Positions 1 to 11,669 of a stretch of 64,000 bases of DNA are shown in pieces. The stretch lies in the NCBI RefSeq assembly GCF_000150955.2, contig NC_011690.1:517594-581593 (forward strand). Direction: 5' to 3'. Each line of letters starts with the position of its first letter. The first letter of the stretch is position 1. This stretch comes from Phaeodactylum tricornutum CCAP 1055/1 (Eukaryota > Bacillariophyta > Bacillariophyceae > Surirellales > Neidiaceae). A model generated the notes under the pieces. That model searched no databases and was not told the DNA's origin. It saw only the letters and a list, made by a program, of their open reading frames with translations. Position numbers and translations under genes: made by a program.

Positions 1-1568
1 ATACGAAGTCGTTCTCCTCCAAAGGACTGTCAAATACTTGTAGGTGTTCGTGTATGCCTTCACTGTCGTCGATTTCATCCGCCAAGTGAGAAGTACTGTT
101 GGAAGGTACCATCCCTTCCGTGGTCTCAAGATGCTCTCCCGAGTCGGGGGCTCCATCGAATATGGAGGGAAGTGGCGGCACAACGGATTCCACATTTGCG
201 TTGGAATCGACATGTGGCAGAGACGTCACACTGGTACTGTGAAGTCCCTTTGAATGTCCCAGATCGGAGTACCTGTGAAAGGTCGTGTGCGGTTCTGGAG
301 CGGCCATTGCTGTGTCCACGACGGGTGGTACATATGACTCGTTCAAATCCCCCGTGTCGTCCAACCAGTCCAACGAATCCCCCATATCGAGCAATGCGTC
401 AATGTCGGCGCCCTTGCTGTACCAAGAAGGTGGCTCTTTTGAGTCTGTCCACGAGGGGTAAAGCATCAAATCTGAAACTCCCGTGGGCGAGATTTCTCCT
501 GCACCCACCGTTGGAATAGAGCTTGGGTTGTCGGTGGGGAGAGAAATCGGGTTGGCACCGGCTTGACGAGCTACTTCGTTGAGCGGTGGTTCCGATACCG
601 GAACCGGGGTTAAGAAGCGGAATCTGCGAAAGAAGAGAATGGAATGGGTCAGCTTTCCAACCCACGAAGACGAAAGGCTACCACGATGCGACGGTGGGGA
701 CGACTTACAATGAATCTTCTAGGGCCGGTCCTGAAAGATTGGTGGGCGAGACGAATTCTTCCTTCACTGCGGTGCCGTTTTTGGCCATCATCGCAGTACT
801 GGGGAGAGTGTAATGCGCGAGTGCGGGGGCGACCGTTGGTAGGGGCGGCGGCAAGGGATGGTGTCGAGTAGGATTCGTCTTTGCGGCGGCAAGTTTCTTG
901 CCTTGCCGCTGGGCGGAAGCCACGACGGATTGAATGGCCTTGCGTTTTGTTCCGGTTGTCTGGCGACGTCGCTTGGGTAAAACAGCAGTTGTCGAGACGG
1001 AGGTAATGGAAGCCACGCCACCGCGACCTTCCATGGCGACATCGCCTTCTTCCCCATTTTGGCGAGCCTTGGCCAATTTCTGAAAGTACTTCTGGGCGTG
1101 CGTCCGAATCTGTACGACGGTTCGCGACTTGATGAGCGACGCGATTTTCTTCCATCCCTTGCCATGCTGTTCCAACCCCTGTAAGAACAAGCGGTGTTCT
1201 TCCGCGGTCCAGCGTCCCGTGTTTTCGCCGTGCGAGCCTTGACTGGCTGATCCGGACGCCGTTGCCATGTCTACCGGTGGAGTAGAATTCTGTTTGGATT
1301 TCGACGTGACGGAGTGAGCCGTAGACACCAATGCCGAGCGTCGATGCGGCACTTCGGACAACGCAGCAAATTTAGTGGGAGTCCTGTTGCTGTTGCTTTT
1401 GTTGGTCTCACTGTTTGAGGAATTACCGTCTCGTCCAGAGGATTGGACTGTCTCTGGAACAGTATTGGTAAGAGAATCCACGAGAGGCTTGCTATTGATT
1501 GTCGTTGTCGTCGTATTGGCTATAGTCAAGGGAGAAGATTGAGCTGCAGTGAGCGGCGCCGTGGTCAT
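1..1568 (-). CDS. MYB-related transcription factor, SHAQKYF class (3' end outside the window)
   Basis: Single MYB repeat protein, expected to be a nuclear DNA-binding regulator. The repeat lies at about residues 118-166 and carries the three spaced aromatic positions (RWTAEEH, KGWKKIA) and the class motif THAQKYF. Plant and diatom members are named SHAQKYF; here the first residue is T. Two exons are visible: 1568-709 and 623 to the window edge. The 85-base intron (708-624) starts GTAAGT and ends CAG, and the frame stays open across it to base 1, so the stop is not seen. The start is the ATG at 1568; the frame is open further upstream but has no ATG. The region before the repeat is Ser/Thr/Asn-rich, and the part after the intron is acidic and Ser/Pro-rich, as in activation regions. 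The target genes cannot be told from the sequence. Confidence 0.85.
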
Positions 1569-2837
1569 CCCTAACAGAAACGAACAAGCAAGCAAAGAGG
1601 TGCTCTTGCGTGAGATATAGTGTCGGGTGGCAAACGTGCGCCGTGTACCAAATAGAACTACAGCAAAGCACGGCAGCACTGCGTGCAACCCTTGGTGCTT
1701 CCACCAAGCAACCGAACATTAGTTTGTACGAATGCTCGGCATCTCTCTCTTTTTCTCACACATTCGAACTCTGGCGCTCCCTTTGACCCGTTCTTTGCGA
1801 TGGAAGGCGCCTCCCTTGTGCTTACTTTCCTCTCCCTCCCCCCATACACACACTAACAAACACATACAAACACACATGCACATTCACACAGGACGAACAC
1901 GAATTGCTTACTTGGGTAACGGAAGGAAGGTATCGTTCGCAATACGCTGAATGCGTGGGAGTTTGCGTGTGCCTACTTGTATTTATTGTTGTGCCTACAA
2001 AAACCTAGTGAGGTAAGCAGGAGTAGGAAGGAACGTATCGAAACACCCCAGGGAACCGAGAGGAACACGCACCCGTGAAAGTCCCGGGAACCCAGTGTCA
2101 TCGCCTTTTTTTGCCGTCGTACGCGGTAGGGAAAAGCCAGAGGTCAGTCAAAAACTTTAGCCATATACATACTGGAGTGGACTGTGTTTCCTAAGGAGGA
2201 CAGCCAACCAACAGTAAGTATCACTTATGATGATCCAAAGTCTTGGGACCCAGTAACTCTCGCATGTGTTCTATACGGTACTCGATATAATGTCCTTTCC
2301 CGTAATGCCAATTTCACCATTCAGAACAGTTGAAACTATTCTAGTCTCAATTTATAAATATAAAAGTTCGGTTTCCAACCTCGTCCCTCGGACCGATGTT
2401 AAGGAAATACCTATATATACTGTTCTGCCTTGACGACTGTCGGAAGTTGTACCAACGTGGAGGGGTAGAATAAACAGGGTAACGAATCCCGATAAACTGG
2501 CGAGTCGACCATGGCCCCAATGTTTCGACCACAACGGAAATTCGTCGCTGGTTACAGTTACGGCGATTCGCTAGTTCAACGGTTCGACACATCTGGGTGT
2601 GTATACCAATGACTGCGTTGATGGACGACACCCACAGTTATCTTCTCCCTCGGCATTGGCGCGGGAGCCCGCATTGACGCCCCAGACTCACTGTAGACTT
2701 CTATAGCCTGCCTACCGTCCCTTGGTCTAGAAATAGAGTACTGCACTTGACAATACTACTACAACAGCAACACTATGCAAAGGGGACAGCAGCTTCCTGA
2801 TTAATACGTAGCCATTAGAATCCATGTACCCAAATGT
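1569..2837. other. Intergenic, no gene seen
   Basis: Upstream of the MYB gene and downstream of the CTF4 gene. It holds a CA-rich tract and short open frames without ATG starts, family motifs or splice support. The 3' UTR of CTF4 and the 5' UTR and promoter of the MYB gene must lie here. Confidence 0.6.
1842..1890. repeat. Imperfect CA-rich microsatellite
   Basis: About 50 bases made almost only of C and A, with many CACA units interrupted by T and AA. It sits upstream of the MYB gene start. Confidence 0.7.
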
Positions 2838-5800
2838 TTAGGCAAACGTTGGTTTGCGACGCACGAGACGGCTTCGGACGTTCTCGTCCTCATCGTCAAG
2901 ACTGCGTTTTGCCCCGGCCGAATCTGGAGAGATGCGGGGGCGTTGATAGTTCGGGGATTCCGCTTTGGTCGTAAACTCGGCTTGGTGCGATCCCGGATCT
3001 CCAAACTTGCGATCCTTGGCCTCTTCGATCAAATCGACAAGTTTGCGGTGCCGGTCGCCAATCGTCATGGCCAAGTCGTAGCTCTTTTCCAAATGCAAAC
3101 GCTCCACCAAATCCAAAGCGCGCTCCAATTTACCGGCTTCCGCGATTGCTGCAAACATTTTTAGCGTGACCTTGTCCTGTTGAAATCGCCAAAGCACACC
3201 GTACAAAGCTTATTAGAGACGGACAATCAGTGTAGCGTGGATGGCCTCTCCCCTGCACACCCTCGCACGTCATTCACACAAACACCCACAAAAACGATGA
3301 TAACGTACCACTTGGGCCGAAAGGGAACGGTATTCTTTTTCAAAGTCCTCGTCGTCCTCGTCGCCTTCCCGGCTAATCTCGTGAATGGCCTTCTTCTGCC
3401 CCAGCGCAATCGCGGCGCGCACCGCAAGCTCTTCCAACGTGTGCGTCTTGGTCAAAGGACCCCGGGCCAGGGGAAGACGAAAGCCGAGAGCGGCCGTGAC
3501 GGGACGGCGCACCGCATCTGGATGCTTCATCCCACCCTTGAGCGGGACGCACACCAACTTTCCGTCATAAACTGTGACCGGCCAGAAGGAATCGTCCCGG
3601 GATTTACGTAACCCCACCGTGTCCAGCATTGGCATCCATTCCCAGTGTTTTTCCGTCGGTCCCTCCGCATCCAAGGATGATGCGCAAACCAACATTGACA
3701 GCATACCATCCGAATCCATGGCCAGCAGAGATCCATCATTGCTGAACCCCAACCATGAAAGAGTCGATGCACCGCTAATACATGACACTGGCCCCTTGGC
3801 AACTACGCGATTCGCCATCGCATCCAACACCAAGTATCCGAGTTTTTGGGTTCCATCTGGTAACGGTGTGCTTTCGTGATACACCACCGCGACGAACCGT
3901 CCCCGTCCAGCCATGGTGACGGGGTGGCCGTTCAGCCAAAGCACCTCTCCTTGATTGCCGCCCGAAGAAAAGAGCCGCAAGAAACGGCGACTCGTTACGA
4001 CGGCGGCCCATCCTTCACCGGACGCACACCCCAAAGCCCGCTCCCCATCTGGGAGCGTCAAGTACCAATCCTTGTCGCGTAAGGACCCGAACGTTTCGAA
4101 GCGATGAAAGTAAATGCTCGACCCGGTCGGTTTGTTCGAAGGACCCTTGCGCGAACGTTTGACGGCGGCCTTGGTAGCAGCCGACACGTTCAAGCCGTCC
4201 ATATCGTCGTCCTCCTCATCAATATCCTCGTCTTCCGCCAAGTCGGTGGCGAATATTCCGCCGTCTTCCCCCAGGGACCCCAGAATGAAGCCCATATTAT
4301 CGGTGAAGGAAACGGGCCGACGAAATGCCGAGTCCGTAAAGTGAATGTCGATCGTGCTGCGGTTGATGCCGGCCTGTCCTCGAAGAAACGTAACGGACCC
4401 AATGTGATTCCAGCACAGAAAGCGGCGAGTCAATTCAAGCGATGTGGAAGAAGGACCAAAGGCGGGTTGTGGTTCAGGCCACTGGATCGAATCGGAATGT
4501 CGCGTGGTGAGAGTCGGAATGTTGTGGAAGGAGTCGTCATCGTCACCGATGGAGTCGTCGTCTAGATCATTGTGGTGTTCTTCGAGAGCGCTGCTGTTAA
4601 GATTGGAGGCGCGCTTGTCCGTTGGTGAGGTCGTCTCCAGTTTTCCACGCGAGGCCGTATCGAGCGTATCGTCATCGTTGTCGTCCTCCGCCTCGTCGTC
4701 CACAAACGGATTCTTTTGGTGTGTGGAAGGTTTGTTCGAAGAAAAGTCATCAACGCTGTCGTCCGAGTCTGCGTCATGTTCCTTCTCTTTTTCCCGCACG
4801 GAATCGGCTGATTGGCGGTGTGGGAGGGAGATCTCTTGGGTCACTGCAGTGGTTGGACAGGCCGGAGCAATCTGGTCGCGTCCTACCAGAGTAGTCCAGT
4901 GTCCGTCGGCGGTCACCATGTCGAGACGTTCCGTTTGCGTCGGTTGGTCCAGTGTCCACAACAAATGAGTTGGGGCGGAATCCGTCTGGAGGATTTGTTT
5001 TTGAAAGACAATGTGCCCGTCACCATTGTCGTTTGGATTGTTGTCGTTGTTGTTGTTGTCGTGATGAGAGTACTGTAGTTTCCAGAGGACGACTCGTCCG
5101 TCGCGTCCACTGGTGACGAGGTACGGATCTCGAGGGTTGGGTGCCGGGGCCATGGCGACAATGGCTTCAATGTGTCCCTGTACTTTGTCGGTAGTATTGG
5201 TGGCCCCGGTAGGGGACTGTAGGAGTTCCCAGGTGTGGTTGCGGTAGCGACGCGCCTGTACGTAGGTTTCTCCGGGCAAAAAGAGTATGCTTTCGTGGGA
5301 ATGGGCGACGGGGATGGTGGATCGATCCCAGGCATCGGCACCGAGCATTTCGCCCAGGTCGGGCTTGGTAACGGTCGGTACTGTCTCGCGGTGCAGTAGT
5401 TTCCAGAGTGTGGGAGTGGGAGCAGAGACATCCCAGTGACAGAGACGCCCGTCCATGGCGAGTGAGGAGAGTATACGACAGTCCTTTGCTTGCCAGAGGG
5501 CGAGTCCGCGTATGCCGGATTCGTCGTGTGCCGTTTGGGCTTCCCGGTGGAGGTATTTGACGTTGTGGTTGTTGTTGTGGTCGTTGTGGTTAGCGTCCAG
5601 ACTGCCACCACCAATGCCGCTGTCGGTATGGGTGGAAACAACGGCCAATCCGGCTTCCGTGGCAATGGCGAGGAAATGCGAGTCGGGGAGAAAGAGGAGT
5701 TGCCGTACAGGAGCGTCAAATACGGGTCCGTGACGGACGACTTCCCCGGGACGTTGCTGTGGGACAAAGGCGAGGGCGTCGGGCTGCGATCCAAACAAGT

Positions 5801-6239
5801 CTGCCGAGGGTTTCTGGTGGGAGTTGTTGTTGTTGTTGTTGTTGTCGTCACTGTCGTGCGTGACAAATCCGTGTCGGGAGACGAGCCCCTTTCCAGGTGC
5901 GTCTACTACGTGTCCATCCAACTCGTAACGGTAGAAAAGAGTGGCACCGCTATCCGTTCCGACGGCAACGCGGGTTCCGTCGTCCGAGACTGCGACGGCA
6001 CGTATGGCGTCTTCATCAAAGCGACGCACGGCCAAGGGTCGCGTGGACCCCGTGTCGGCATTTTGGGCGTTGCTCGTTGTGACGAAAGGTAAGCGTACCA
6101 GTGTGCCTTCGTCGCCGCCGTAGGCAATCACGTCGTCCCGCACACGCAACAAACGACGCGGGTGATCTTCGTCCGTGTCCAACCCGAGATCCGTCCACGA
6201 CAACGTTCGGCTTTCGACTGGCGAATTGGTCGTTGGCAT
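2838..6239 (-). CDS. CTF4: CTF4 / AND-1 (WDHD1) replisome hub protein
   Basis: Homolog of Ctf4/AND-1, the trimeric hub that ties the CMG helicase to DNA polymerase alpha and supports sister-chromatid cohesion. About 1089 aa, close to the family's size. Exons 6239-3309 and 3176-2838; the intron (donor GTACGT, acceptor CAG) is phase 0 and joins SAQV to DKVTLKMF, a conserved helical segment. N-terminal WD40 repeats cover about residues 20-450, followed by an acidic Ser/Asp linker (about 460-590). The SepB-type second propeller (about 610-890) shows family blocks such as LRLFSSGG and VTMAGRGRFVAVVYH. The C-terminus is helical and basic (RRKPTFA); no HMG box is seen. The ATG at 6239 is chosen because the 16 codons upstream have no ATG. 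Asn-rich runs interrupt the first propeller. Divergent from nothing: DCC1 lies just upstream on the same strand. Confidence 0.9.
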
Positions 6240-6937
6240 TGTGATGGGGGCGACTACGTGTGGTAGTAGTAGTAGTTGCGTATCCAACCAGCACTACAGA
6301 TACAGCGCTGTTGTTGTCGTTGCTGTTGTTGCTACTGTTGTTGTTGCTACTGTTGTTATGGTTTACGTTAAAATGAATGTGAAGAGTCACCCAACAGACA
6401 GGTATTTTTCGAACTCACGCCCGTCGGTCCGTTTCGCGCCCATCCCTCCCACTACTGCTACTACTGCTACTACCACTACTAGAGTATTGATTGGTACCAA
6501 GTTCCCTACCAATACAACTAACAGTCAAGTCTACATTCCAGACACAAACCAGAACCGTGGGAGACCTACGTAGAGGATAGGGTTGTTCGAACGCAATTGT
6601 ATGTATCTATTGCTCTGTACCAATACTACCCGAACTACCCGAACTAACAGTAACTGTATCACGAACAGTATTATTAAGAACCGAGCAAGTTGTACCTTTT
6701 GTGTCGAGAATATTCTCGTTACTGTCAATTCCGTCAAGGAGTGTTGGATCATGGATCCGCCGCGTTTGCCGTCTTGGTCCCTCGTTCCAAGACAGTAGGA
6801 ACTGTAGAGACTAGGTGACGAAAAAATCTGTCTCTGCGCTCCGACCCACTGTAGATACTATCGTGCCCATGGTGAGTCGAAGCGGACAGGCCGTAAACGA
6901 GTGCGTGAGTATGTGCGAGATCCGATGCTTGGGCTTT
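6240..6937. other. Intergenic between CTF4 and DCC1, with triplet repeats
   Basis: Holds GTT/GTTGCT triplet runs near 6307-6360 and a CTA/CTG/CCA triplet run near 6449-6482. It should contain the CTF4 promoter and 5' UTR and the DCC1 3' UTR. No gene seen. Confidence 0.6.
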
Positions 6938-8701
6938 CTATCGTTTGGTAAAGAACTGAAGAGTTGCCCCAGTAAGAGGATCGGTCCGGATGATCAACTT
7001 CGTATGCCGCAACAATAAATCGGCTTGCGTCGTGGCCGTTTCAACCACTAGGTAATCCAGGTACGGTTGCAAAGCGTCCAAGGTCCACAACGACTGGGTC
7101 TGGAACAAGACGTCGAAATAGGATTCCGTCGGGTAGCCCGTGGTGGTGGGATCGGCATGCTCGTGAGACCGTACCACCACTTGGTCGGCCGCCAAGTACC
7201 GCCAAGTCGCTTCTTCGGGAACGGTGGCGGTTGACGTTCTATCCGAGACGGAACGTTCGGTGGAGGATCCTTCGTTCCGAATCGCTAGACCCCGCAACAT
7301 GGCCACGTGGACGGCGTAGATATGTCCCACCCCGGGCAATTCGGATTGCCAACGCGCTAGGAAGCGACGTTCCTCCCACGGAGCCGTTTGCATCTGAAAC
7401 AGTCGGCGTGCGACGAGCCGAGCGACCTGTCGGGAGTAGTACGGGGCAACGAGTGAGAAGACATAGTAAACGAGGGCCCACCGTCAACTGTACACCGGGA
7501 CGCGCGTAACGAGTGACCGTGACCGTCAATGCGTGAGTGGGGACAAAACCAACATCGTGCCTACCTTGGAGACCGTGAGTACGGTGCGTGGCTCACAGTC
7601 AGTGTCCGACTCGGACGGAATGTGTGGACTGGAGCAAGACTCGTCTCGCAAGGTATCGACGCCGTGTCGAATGAGCGCTTGCCAAAGAAGCAGGTTCGCA
7701 TCGTCCGTGTGCACCGTGGTCACGGGGGGAGAGAGTCGTTGGAGGGCTTCCGGGATCAGTACCGAGTGCAGGAGCACTCCGTGTTGGGCGTAATCGGAAC
7801 AGTCGTCCACTTCGGCGAGAGTCGCGACAATGGCATCGAGAATGTCCTGTAGTACCACTTCGGACAAGTACACGAAGGAGGTGGTCTGGTGGTGGACTTT
7901 GTTGTTGTTGTTGTTGTGAGAGTGGGGCAACGGAAAGGCCTGTGGCAAGGCAGCGAGTCCGTTGCGAATCTGTTGGGTCGACGTTTGCAAGTAATTGGCG
8001 AGCTGCGCAACGGTGCGTCCGCGTTGCATCCTCGTACGGTCGGAGTGTCGGCAATCCGAATAAGACTGTGGGTTCCATTCGGCATCATTGGGTGGCAGTG
8101 CTTGCCGCAAGGCACGTTGAAGGTCGTTCCGAGCCAAGACGGTGGGTCGCAATTCCAAAAAGGAAGAACCAATCCCCCCGGGTTTCAATAAACGTGCGGG
8201 TACGGGAACGAGGGGAGACGCGTCCCGGGGTGCCGCAAGTTTGGCCTTTTTCCATTCTCTCGATGCGGGTTCGTCCGTGTCGCGCTTCCACGGTGTGTCA
8301 CCGTCCGCGGCTTGTGTATCGTGAAGGGCAAAGCCAGCCTCAGCCTCAGCACCAGTATCATTAGCATCAGCAGCAGCATTGGCTTGATGGTTTGTCGTCT
8401 TCCGGGGAGGCACAAGGACGAGCACGTTGGACGTCTCGACGCGATGCGCCGTAAAGGAACAATGGTGTGCTTCCGATACCAGGACAACTTGTTGAGAACG
8501 ATTGGCGACGAAGTGGGCGTCCCGGAGATCACGGGCCTGCCAACCAACGGGCAGTTGCAGCAAGACGAAGGAACTGGGTGGCGTCGTGTCGCCCGACGAC
8601 GCGGAATCCCCCGTCACCCGCAAATCCTCCCGTGGCAACGTCAATAAACCAATCTGACCGTCGCGTGTGGACAACAAAGCGTCCAAACAAGTGTCGCTCA
8701 T
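6938..8701 (-). CDS. DSCC1: DCC1, subunit of the Ctf18-RFC clamp loader
   Basis: Homolog of Dcc1, which with Ctf8 and Ctf18 forms the alternative RFC that loads PCNA for cohesion and checkpoint roles. Exons 8701-7565 and 7426-6938, 541 aa against about 390 in human. The intron is phase 0 (donor GTAGGC, acceptor CAG) and joins TVSK to VARLVARRLF. Family blocks: FVLLQLP, then VVLVSEAHHCSFTAHRVETS followed by NVLVLVP; a winged-helix segment around RTVAQLANYLQTS; and the C-terminal WQSELPG, AMLRGLAI, FQTQSLWTLDALQPYL. The extra length comes from low-complexity Ala/Asp and Asn inserts. The start is the ATG at 8701 (MSDTCLD); the frame continues upstream without an ATG. Recognition rests on block order rather than on a strong single motif. 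Confidence 0.82.
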
Positions 8702-8870
8702 GATCCAGAGAGAAGACAACAACAACACCAAGGACTACAACTTTAACTACAACAAGGACTACAACGCGCAGCCAAATCTCATGGGTGGCCAACAGGAACA
8801 GGAAGATTACTGTTCGTGTGCCAATTTGATCGTTCGTTGGTACTGTAAAATCACCCCTCCACTCTAGCTA

Positions 8871-8886
8871 CTAGTGTCTAGTCTAC
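8871..8886 (+). repeat. Left terminal inverted repeat of the piggyBac element
   Basis: CTAGTGTCTAGTCTAC, exactly inverted at 11654-11669. Preceded by CCACTCTAGCTA, which contains a second CTAG. Confidence 0.8.
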
Positions 8887-9198
8887 TTCTGTCCTATATT
8901 GAGGACCCATCCTCAATAAAGGACATTTTCCAAACCTCTAGAACTATACATTATAATCAGATCTGTTTAAAACAAATGCTACCATCGTGTTCCCCATGCT
9001 CTGAAATGTCTTGGGAGAGCATGGCATGCTCTATTTCTTAACATTTTAAGAGCATTTGTCGTCAATGCTAGGGTTACTCAAAATATATTTGCTTTTTTTT
9101 TCGACCCGAACTGAGCCATTCCCGAGTCAATGTAGTGTCCATTGCATCCCTCATAGTCAACCTTTTATACACAACTTACACCAAGCTCATTACAAATT

Positions 9199-11460
9199 AT
9201 GTCAGAAGGGGATTCCCGCCGAAAGATTGGTGCTCAGGTGACAGCGAAGGCCTGTCATGTTGTCCATTTGAGTGAGTGTGCTCGGCGATATGGTGCTTTG
9301 AGGACCACCAAGGTCGTTGTGGGGACTTTTGTGGAGGTCAACAATACCAGAAAGGCGCCAAACAACCGTGTATCAACCTTCATTACTGCTGACTTTGATA
9401 TTGGTGGAGGATCAGTCAAGCGGAGCACTCTGAACATCCGTAGCGTCAAACTCTTCAAACCGGACCAGTCGACAGTACCATCCAGTCCCGCAGCACCAAT
9501 ACCGGCAGTAGACAACGCAGACACAGATTTGGCCGTTCCAGAGCAAGAGGAAGGAGAAGCGGTCTTGCAGGAGACTTCTCCTGATGAAGAATTGGAATTT
9601 CCAGCACAACCGATGATGGAAATTGGAATAGCTGCGGGGGAACAGGTAGCAGGACCTACCGCACAAGTAGCCACGCAGGTTTGGGGTGTTGAAGACGCTT
9701 CCTTTGTAATGGCTCATGAAACAAAGTGGTATGCTGACGAGCAAGCTACATTGATTGATATAAATGGCAGTGTCCAAAGTAAGCAGTTTGGCATCAATAC
9801 ACCAATTGGTGACCTTCTTGGTCCAGACTCTGACATTGATGGAAAATATTCGCGGCTGCAATATTTTCTTCTCATGTTTCCACCCGACCAACTGAGCGCC
9901 ATGTGTCAGCTAACAAATGTGCAGCTTGCCCAACAGAACAAGCACTGCATGTCAACAGGAGAGCTGCTTCGATTCTTTGGCATTCTAATTCTTGCGACAA
10001 AATTTGAATTTAGCAGTCGATCGCAATTGTGGTCCACAACCGCGCCGTCAAAATACATTCCTGCCCCTGCATTCGGAAAAACAGGAATGTCGCGGCAGCG
10101 CTTTGATGATCTTTGGCGAAATATCCGATGGAGCAACCAGTGTCCTGAACGGCCGGAAGGTATGAGCTCCCATACGTTTCGGTGGCAACTTGTCGATGAT
10201 TTTGTTGAAAGATACAACAATCATCGAGCCAATACTTTCAAACCATCTCATCTTATTTGTGTGGATGAATCAATGTCGCGATGGTATGGACAAGGGGGGG
10301 AATGGATAAATCATGGACTCCCCAATTATGTGGCTATTGACCGAAAGCCCGAAAACGGTTGTGAGATTCAAAATGCCGCATGCGGCTGTTCGGGTATCAT
10401 GCTTCGATTGAAGGTTGTAAAGGGTAAGACAGCAACAGAAGATGATGGGGACTACAATGAACAGTTGCTGCATGGAACAAAGATCCTCAAAGAGCTTGTC
10501 CTTCCTTGGTGGTGGACGGATCGGATTGTTTGCGCTGACTCGTATTTTTCATCTGTCGGTACAGCTATGGAGTTGCAGCGACATGGTTTGAGATTTATTG
10601 GAGTTGTAAAAACAGCAACAAAACAATATCCGATGAGATACCTTTCGACTTTAGAGTTGAACCAGAGAGGCGAACGGAGAGGGCTTGTGATGCGAGATGT
10701 TGATACAAATTATAGCACTCTGTTGGCTTTTGTGTGGATGGACAGGGACCGCCGATATTTTGTGTCGAGTGCTTCCAGTCTGGATGCAGGCAAGCCCTAC
10801 ATACGCTATCGTTGGAGACAGATTGACCAATCTCCGGATGCAGATCCAGAGAGGCTGGAAATTATCATTCCACAGCCCAAAGCAGCGGAATTATACTATT
10901 CTGCATGTGGGATGATTGACAGGCACAATCGAAGTCGTCAGGATACACTGATGCTTGAACGAAAGTTGGGTACAACAAATTGGTCGACAAGGGTTAACCT
11001 CTCAATATTTGGAATGATTGTTGTTGACACTTGGTTGGCCTACAGTCTGTGTACAGGAATAGGAAGAGCTAACGGGAGAGAAGAAAAGCAGAAAGACTTC
11101 TACACTGCCTTGGCTGAGGAGCTAGTGGATAACCAATACGACAATGTTGGAAGTCGCAGAGTTTTCGTGGAGGCAAATTTGGACAATGACAGCCCAGCAC
11201 TTTCAAGGACTACGGGAGAACCAAGAAGTGGCCTGTACGCACATCTAACACCAACCAAAAAAAGAAGAAAGAACAAAGACGGTAGTTTTAGCAGCAATAG
11301 ACTACAAGGACGATGCTTGGTGTGTTCCAAGAAGACAACATATGTTTGCTCAGTGTGCAAAGATGAAGAAACACCTCACTCCAGAGAACCGTGGGTTTGT
11401 TATACCACCAAGGGGAAGCTGTGCTATGCAAACCACATGGCTACCTGTCACGGCGCCTAA
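9199..11460 (+). CDS. piggyBac-family transposase (DDE_Tnp_1_7)
   Basis: 753-aa transposase of the element, starting at the ATG at 9199 with no interruption. The N-terminal 160 residues are poorly conserved and acidic. The catalytic region begins near residue 250 with the helical block LLRFFGILILATKFEF. Likely catalytic aspartates are D356 in CVDESMSRWYG, D447 in CADSYFSS and D574 in MIDRHNRSRQD, matching the spacing of the piggyBac DDD triad. The last 60 residues form a Cys/His-rich domain (CLVCSKKTTYVCSVCKDEE and a closing CYANHMATCHG) like the zinc-binding C-terminus that binds the element's ends. All key positions are present, so it may still be active or be a recent copy. It is read on its own promoter; no intron seen. 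Confidence 0.92.
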   Translation: MSEGDSRRKIGAQVTAKACHVVHLSECARRYGALRTTKVVVGTFVEVNNTRKAPNNRVSTFITADFDIGGGSVKRSTLNIRSVKLFKPDQSTVPSSPAAPIPAVDNADTDLAVPEQEEGEAVLQETSPDEELEFPAQPMMEIGIAAGEQVAGPTAQVATQVWGVEDASFVMAHETKWYADEQATLIDINGSVQSKQFGINTPIGDLLGPDSDIDGKYSRLQYFLLMFPPDQLSAMCQLTNVQLAQQNKHCMSTGELLRFFGILILATKFEFSSRSQLWSTTAPSKYIPAPAFGKTGMSRQRFDDLWRNIRWSNQCPERPEGMSSHTFRWQLVDDFVERYNNHRANTFKPSHLICVDESMSRWYGQGGEWINHGLPNYVAIDRKPENGCEIQNAACGCSGIMLRLKVVKGKTATEDDGDYNEQLLHGTKILKELVLPWWWTDRIVCADSYFSSVGTAMELQRHGLRFIGVVKTATKQYPMRYLSTLELNQRGERRGLVMRDVDTNYSTLLAFVWMDRDRRYFVSSASSLDAGKPYIRYRWRQIDQSPDADPERLEIIIPQPKAAELYYSACGMIDRHNRSRQDTLMLERKLGTTNWSTRVNLSIFGMIVVDTWLAYSLCTGIGRANGREEKQKDFYTALAEELVDNQYDNVGSRRVFVEANLDNDSPALSRTTGEPRSGLYAHLTPTKKRRKNKDGSFSSNRLQGRCLVCSKKTTYVCSVCKDEETPHSREPWVCYTTKGKLCYANHMATCHGA

Positions 11461-11653
11461 CGAACAATATGGTACAAGTTTTATGTATGCATGTCCTATT
11501 TTAAATAGTAAAAGTGTGATTCTTGATCACCATGGTCAAATTCCATTTTTGTGTAGAATTTTGTACTACCGCTACAGGATTACTCTATGTTTTTGCTTCT
11601 TTTCTTGTCCTATATATAGGACAAAATGATGTCCTATATCTAGGACAACGGCC

Positions 11654-11669
11654 GGTAGACTAGACACTA
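11654..11669 (-). repeat. Right terminal inverted repeat of the piggyBac element
   Basis: GTAGACTAGACACTAG, the inverted match of 8871-8886. It is followed by AGTGG, which extends the match to the outer left sequence CCACT. Confidence 0.8.

Noticed and set aside
4913-5866. A long minus-strand open frame rich in Thr and Pro, and long plus-strand frames at 4104-4968
   Set aside because: They overlap the CTF4 coding sequence in other frames, have skewed composition from triplet repeats and show no family motif.
9016-9032. Palindrome AGAGCATG-G-CATGCTCT in the 5' part of the transposon
   Set aside because: Kept only as part of the element's noncoding end; no evidence for a separate role.
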